The position numbers were made by a program, and so were the translations under genes. Of a DNA stretch of 64,000 nucleotides, positions 61,787 to 64,000 are shown in pieces. Below the pieces are notes generated by a model, which ran no database searches, had not been told where the DNA came from, and saw only the letters and a list, made by a program, of their open reading frames with translations. The number at the start of each line of letters is the position of its first letter. The stretch's first letter is position 1. The DNA is taken from assembly GCF_001424145.1 (NCBI RefSeq), contig NZ_LMQM01000002.1:39219-103218 (forward strand), in the 5' to 3' direction. The stretch comes from Chryseobacterium sp. Leaf404 (GTDB lineage: Bacteria; Bacteroidota; Bacteroidia; Flavobacteriales; Weeksellaceae).

Positions 61787-63052
61787 ATGGACATTATTTT
61801 TGACCTTATCGAAAAAGAAAGACAGAGACAGACCCACGGTATTGAGCTGATCGCATCAGAAAACTTCGTTTCTGAAAACGTGATGAAGGCAATGGGAAGT
61901 GTTTTGACAAACAAATATGCAGAAGGCTATCCCGGAAAAAGATATTACGGAGGTTGCGAAGTCGTAGATGAGGTTGAAACTTTGGCAATCAACAGAGCTA
62001 AAGAACTTTTCGGAGTAGATTACGTCAATGTTCAGCCACACTCAGGTTCTCAGGCGAATGCAGCAATTTATTTAGCTGTTCTGAAACCGGGCGACAAAAT
62101 CATGGGAATGGATCTTTCAATGGGAGGTCACCTTACCCACGGTTCTGCGGTAAATTTCTCAGGAATCCAGTACGATGTTGTGTCTTACGGCGTTCAGAAA
62201 GAGACAGGTTTGATTGATTATGATCAAATGAGAGAAGTGGCTTTGAGAGAAAAACCAAAAATGCTGATCGCAGGTTTCTCGGCTTATTCAAGAGATTTGG
62301 ATTATGCAAAATTCAGAGAAGTGGCAAACGAAATCGGAGCTACACTTTGGGCAGATATCGCTCACCCGGCAGGTTTGGTGGCAAAAGGACTTTTAAATAA
62401 TCCGTTCGAACATTGCCATGTGGTAACTACAACTACGCACAAAACATTGAGAGGTCCAAGAGGAGGAATGATCATGATGGGCAAGGATTTCGAAAATACA
62501 TACGGTCACAAAACACCAAAAGGTGAAATCAAAATGATGAGCCAGGTTCTTGACGGAGCAGTTTTCCCGGGAATTCAGGGAGGTCCGCTTGAACACGTAA
62601 TCGCAGGAAAAGCTGTTGCATTCGCAGAAGCGATCGACACTCAGTTTGAGACTTATGCAAAACAGGTTCAGTCCAACGCAAGAGCATTATCAAAATCGAT
62701 GATCGACAGAGGTTTCGAAATCGTAAGTGGCGGAACAGACAACCATTTGATGTTGGTAGACCTTAGAAATAAAGGCGTAAACGGAAAAGAAACTGAAAAA
62801 GCTTTGGTTTTGGCAGATATTACTTGTAATAAAAACATGGTGCCGTTTGACGACAAATCACCTTTCACAACTTCAGGAATCAGATTCGGAACTGCTGCTA
62901 TCACTACAAGGGGTTTAAAAGAAGACGATATGGACACAATTGCTGGACTGGTTTCTGACGTAGTTGATAACATCAAAAATGAAGAAGTAATTGCTTCCGT
63001 AAAGAAAAAAGTAAACGAATTAATGGAAGGCAAAGCACTTTTCAATTATTAG
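61787..63052 (+). CDS. glyA: Serine hydroxymethyltransferase
   Basis: 421 residues, the normal length. It interconverts serine and glycine with tetrahydrofolate, feeding one-carbon units to purines, thymidylate and methionine. Landmarks: [20 protein letters not shown] (about 19-38), [48 protein letters not shown], and [15 protein letters not shown], with Lys219 as the pyridoxal-phosphate lysine. The N-terminus [18 protein letters not shown] matches bacterial GlyA. A bidirectional-looking terminator follows. Confidence 0.98.
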   Translation: MDIIFDLIEKERQRQTHGIELIASENFVSENVMKAMGSVLTNKYAEGYPGKRYYGGCEVVDEVETLAINRAKELFGVDYVNVQPHSGSQANAAIYLAVLKPGDKIMGMDLSMGGHLTHGSAVNFSGIQYDVVSYGVQKETGLIDYDQMREVALREKPKMLIAGFSAYSRDLDYAKFREVANEIGATLWADIAHPAGLVAKGLLNNPFEHCHVVTTTTHKTLRGPRGGMIMMGKDFENTYGHKTPKGEIKMMSQVLDGAVFPGIQGGPLEHVIAGKAVAFAEAIDTQFETYAKQVQSNARALSKSMIDRGFEIVSGGTDNHLMLVDLRNKGVNGKETEKALVLADITCNKNMVPFDDKSPFTTSGIRFGTAAITTRGLKEDDMDTIAGLVSDVVDNIKNEEVIASVKKKVNELMEGKALFNY

Positions 63053-63098
63053 AAGGCTTCCGGCTGATGGCATCTTGCTTTTGGCTTATGTATAATAT

Positions 63099-63128
63099 AA
63101 AAGGTGCAGATTTATTTTGCACCTTTTT
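63099..63128 (+). terminator. Terminator of glyA
   Basis: AAAAGGTGCA (63099-63108) pairs with TGCACCTTTT (63118-63127), followed by T. Confidence 0.85.
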
Positions 63129-63147
63129 ATATAGACAGTAATTTTGC

Positions 63148-63196
63148 TTCCAACTTCCAACTTCCATCATCAAACACCCAACACCCATCACCAATC
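63148..63196. repeat. CTTCCAACTTCC / ACACCCA phrase array before recX
   Basis: CTTCCAACTTCCAACTTCCA, then TCATCAAACACCCAACACCC and ATCACCAATCC, similar in wording to 58405-58468. It falls in the longest recX reading frame but reads as repeat, not protein. Confidence 0.55.
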
Positions 63197-63197
63197 C

Positions 63198-63671
63198 TTG
63201 AGCAAATCCTACACCTTTCAGGAAATCAAACAAAAACTGGTCAACTACTGCGTTTATCAAGACCGCTGTCATGCTGAAGTGGAGCAGAAGATGAGAGATT
63301 TTCTGTTGATTGATGAGGCAAAAGAAGAAATCTTTCTTTATCTATTAAAAGAAAACTATCTCAACGAAGAACGTTTTACCCGAAGTTACATCCGCGGGAA
63401 ATTTTACATCAAACATTGGGGAAAAACCAAAATCAAAATCCATCTGAAACACAAAGGCATCACAGAAAAACTCATCAGCAAATGCTTTGACGAAATACAA
63501 GATGAAGACTACCAGAAAACAATCACAAAAATTTATCAGGACTATTCATCCAGGCAGCATGGTTTAAAAGAATACCAAAAAAAATCCAAAACCATCAAAT
63601 ATCTCATCAGCCGCGGCTTCGAATACGACAAAATTCAATTCGCCATAGAAGATTTAGAATCCGAAGTTTAG
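63198..63671 (+). CDS. recX: Regulatory protein RecX
   Basis: 157 residues from the TTG at 63198 (LSKSYTFQEIKQKLVNYC...). The ATG at 63144 would add 18 residues encoded by the phrase array, so I reject it; members in this phylum start with a short (S/K)-F-x-EIKxKL segment. Landmarks: KLVNYCVYQDRCHAEVEQKM (about 13-32), LLKENYLNEERFTRSYIRGK, and KIHLKHKGITEKLISKCFDE in three-helix RecX repeats, with FAIEDLESEV at the end. RecX inhibits RecA filaments. The start codon is the uncertain point. Confidence 0.85.
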   Translation: MSKSYTFQEIKQKLVNYCVYQDRCHAEVEQKMRDFLLIDEAKEEIFLYLLKENYLNEERFTRSYIRGKFYIKHWGKTKIKIHLKHKGITEKLISKCFDEIQDEDYQKTITKIYQDYSSRQHGLKEYQKKSKTIKYLISRGFEYDKIQFAIEDLESEV

Positions 63672-63746
63672 ATCGCGTCAAAATCGGTCTTGCTGATGCG
63701 AAATCATACATTACCCATCACTTATTACCCATTGCCCATATTTTCA

Positions 63747-63831
63747 GGAGCCGGGAACCCGCTGTCCACTATATCTTTTGCTCTTCGTTTCTCATCACAA
63801 AAGGATGCCGTTCGCATCGGGGCTAGTAACT
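63747..63831 (-). repeat. Dispersed repeat with GGCATCCTTTTGTGATGAG core, copy 2 (opposite strand)
   Basis: Read on the minus strand: TTACTAGCCCCGATGCGAAC, GGCATCCTTTTGTGATGAGA, AACGAAGAGCAAAAGATATA and GGACAGCGGG. Same blocks as 15787-15868 with small changes. Confidence 0.75.
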
Positions 63832-63861
63832 GGGGTAGCTTTTTAAGAACTGTTTTATTTT

Positions 63862-63902
63862 GATAAGTAATAAGCAATAAGCAATAAGTAATAAGTAATA
63901 AC
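63862..63902. repeat. 7-bp repeat TAAGYAA array
   Basis: About six copies of TAAGCAA/TAAGTAA (GATAAGTAATAAGCAATAAG followed by CAATAAGTAATAAGTAATAA). The 63672-63917 gap contains this, the copy-2 repeat and phrases such as TTACCCATCACTTATTACCC. Confidence 0.7.
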
Positions 63903-63917
63903 GTAATTTCAGGAGTT

Positions 63918-64000
63918 TTATTTATAGAACGTCTTTACAAATCCAATCACGAATCCACAACTTAGAACCAGGATTTTAGGCGTCCATTTTCCAATACTTA
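63918..64000 (-). CDS. C-terminal end of an unidentified gene, probably a membrane protein (cut by window edge)
   Basis: On the minus strand the frame ending at TAA (63920-63918) reads SIGKWTPKILVLSCGFVIGF with VKTFYK. This is a basic, then hydrophobic, then short charged tail, as in a C-terminal membrane helix. The rest is outside the window, so neither family nor function can be given. That it is a real gene is likely but not proven. Confidence 0.4.
   Translation of the reverse strand, partial: SIGKWTPKILVLSCGFVIGFVKTFYK

Noticed and set aside
1..64000. CRISPR array
   Set aside because: No regularly spaced 24-40 bp repeats with unique spacers were seen; the tandem arrays found (14, 41 and 7 bp units) lack spacers.
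1..64000. tRNA or rRNA genes
   Set aside because: No cloverleaf with a GGTTCRAATCC-type T-loop was seen outside coding regions. My reading could miss one.

Overview
The window looks like chromosomal DNA of a Flavobacteriia member, most likely Chryseobacterium or a close relative. The evidence is low GC, many TAnnTTTG (-7) promoter elements, a gldJ/porU/porV type IX secretion (T9SS) locus, T9SS C-terminal sorting domains, SprA-era outer-membrane proteins, and the short intergenic phrases typical of that group. The genus call is inference from gene content; no rRNA or tRNA gene was seen.

Layout. 1-9.2 kb: the start of a CoA-transferase, homogentisate dioxygenase, a TonB receptor with an exported thioredoxin-fold partner, a Kef-type antiporter with a lipoprotein, a DMT exporter and purE. 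9.4-14.8 kb: three tandem BspA/DUF285-repeat proteins with T9SS sorting domains, plus a decayed fourth. 14.9-20.6 kb: a YiaA/B membrane protein, an 840-bp gene-free stretch full of repeats, ahcY, a phosphopantetheinyl transferase and a FUSC membrane protein. 20.7-27.6 kb: porV, porU and, divergently, gldJ. 27.7-34.3 kb: murF, a NUDIX hydrolase, an SRPBCC protein, anmK, lptC, an outer-membrane protein and holB. 34.3-34.9 kb: an intact hicB with a frameshifted hicA. 36.2-41.1 kb: a TetR-TolC-EmrA-EmrB efflux operon. 41.2-45.7 kb: an HxlR/quinone-reductase pair, an EamA transporter, tag and small unknown genes. 45.7-55.7 kb: a patatin phospholipase, then eight consecutive minus-strand exported proteins (one OmpA-like) beneath a PAS-LuxR regulator, then a truncated copy of the patatin gene. 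55.7-64 kb: a small lipoprotein, corA, a FabH-like synthase, a VOC protein, a GH3 glucosidase, glyA, recX and the end of one more gene.

How the parts connect. PorU and PorV form the cell-surface sortase machinery that should process and anchor the three DUF285 proteins, and GldJ links T9SS to gliding. The efflux operon has a 16-bp palindrome over its promoter, as expected for autoregulation by its TetR. The 47.6-54.6 kb block reads as one secreted-protein programme of unknown function, perhaps controlled by the adjacent LuxR regulator. It is the best candidate here for an undescribed multi-gene system.

Between genes the window carries several dispersed repeat families. The most striking is a roughly 190-bp element present twice in the same orientation (43.4 and 61.5 kb), with nested stems whose paired bases change together between copies, which suggests a structured RNA. 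A second family appears at 15.8 and 63.8 kb in opposite orientation. A 261-bp element with perfect 17-bp terminal inverted repeats lies before the TonB receptor, and a 228-bp inverted-repeat-bounded insertion splits the efflux operon.
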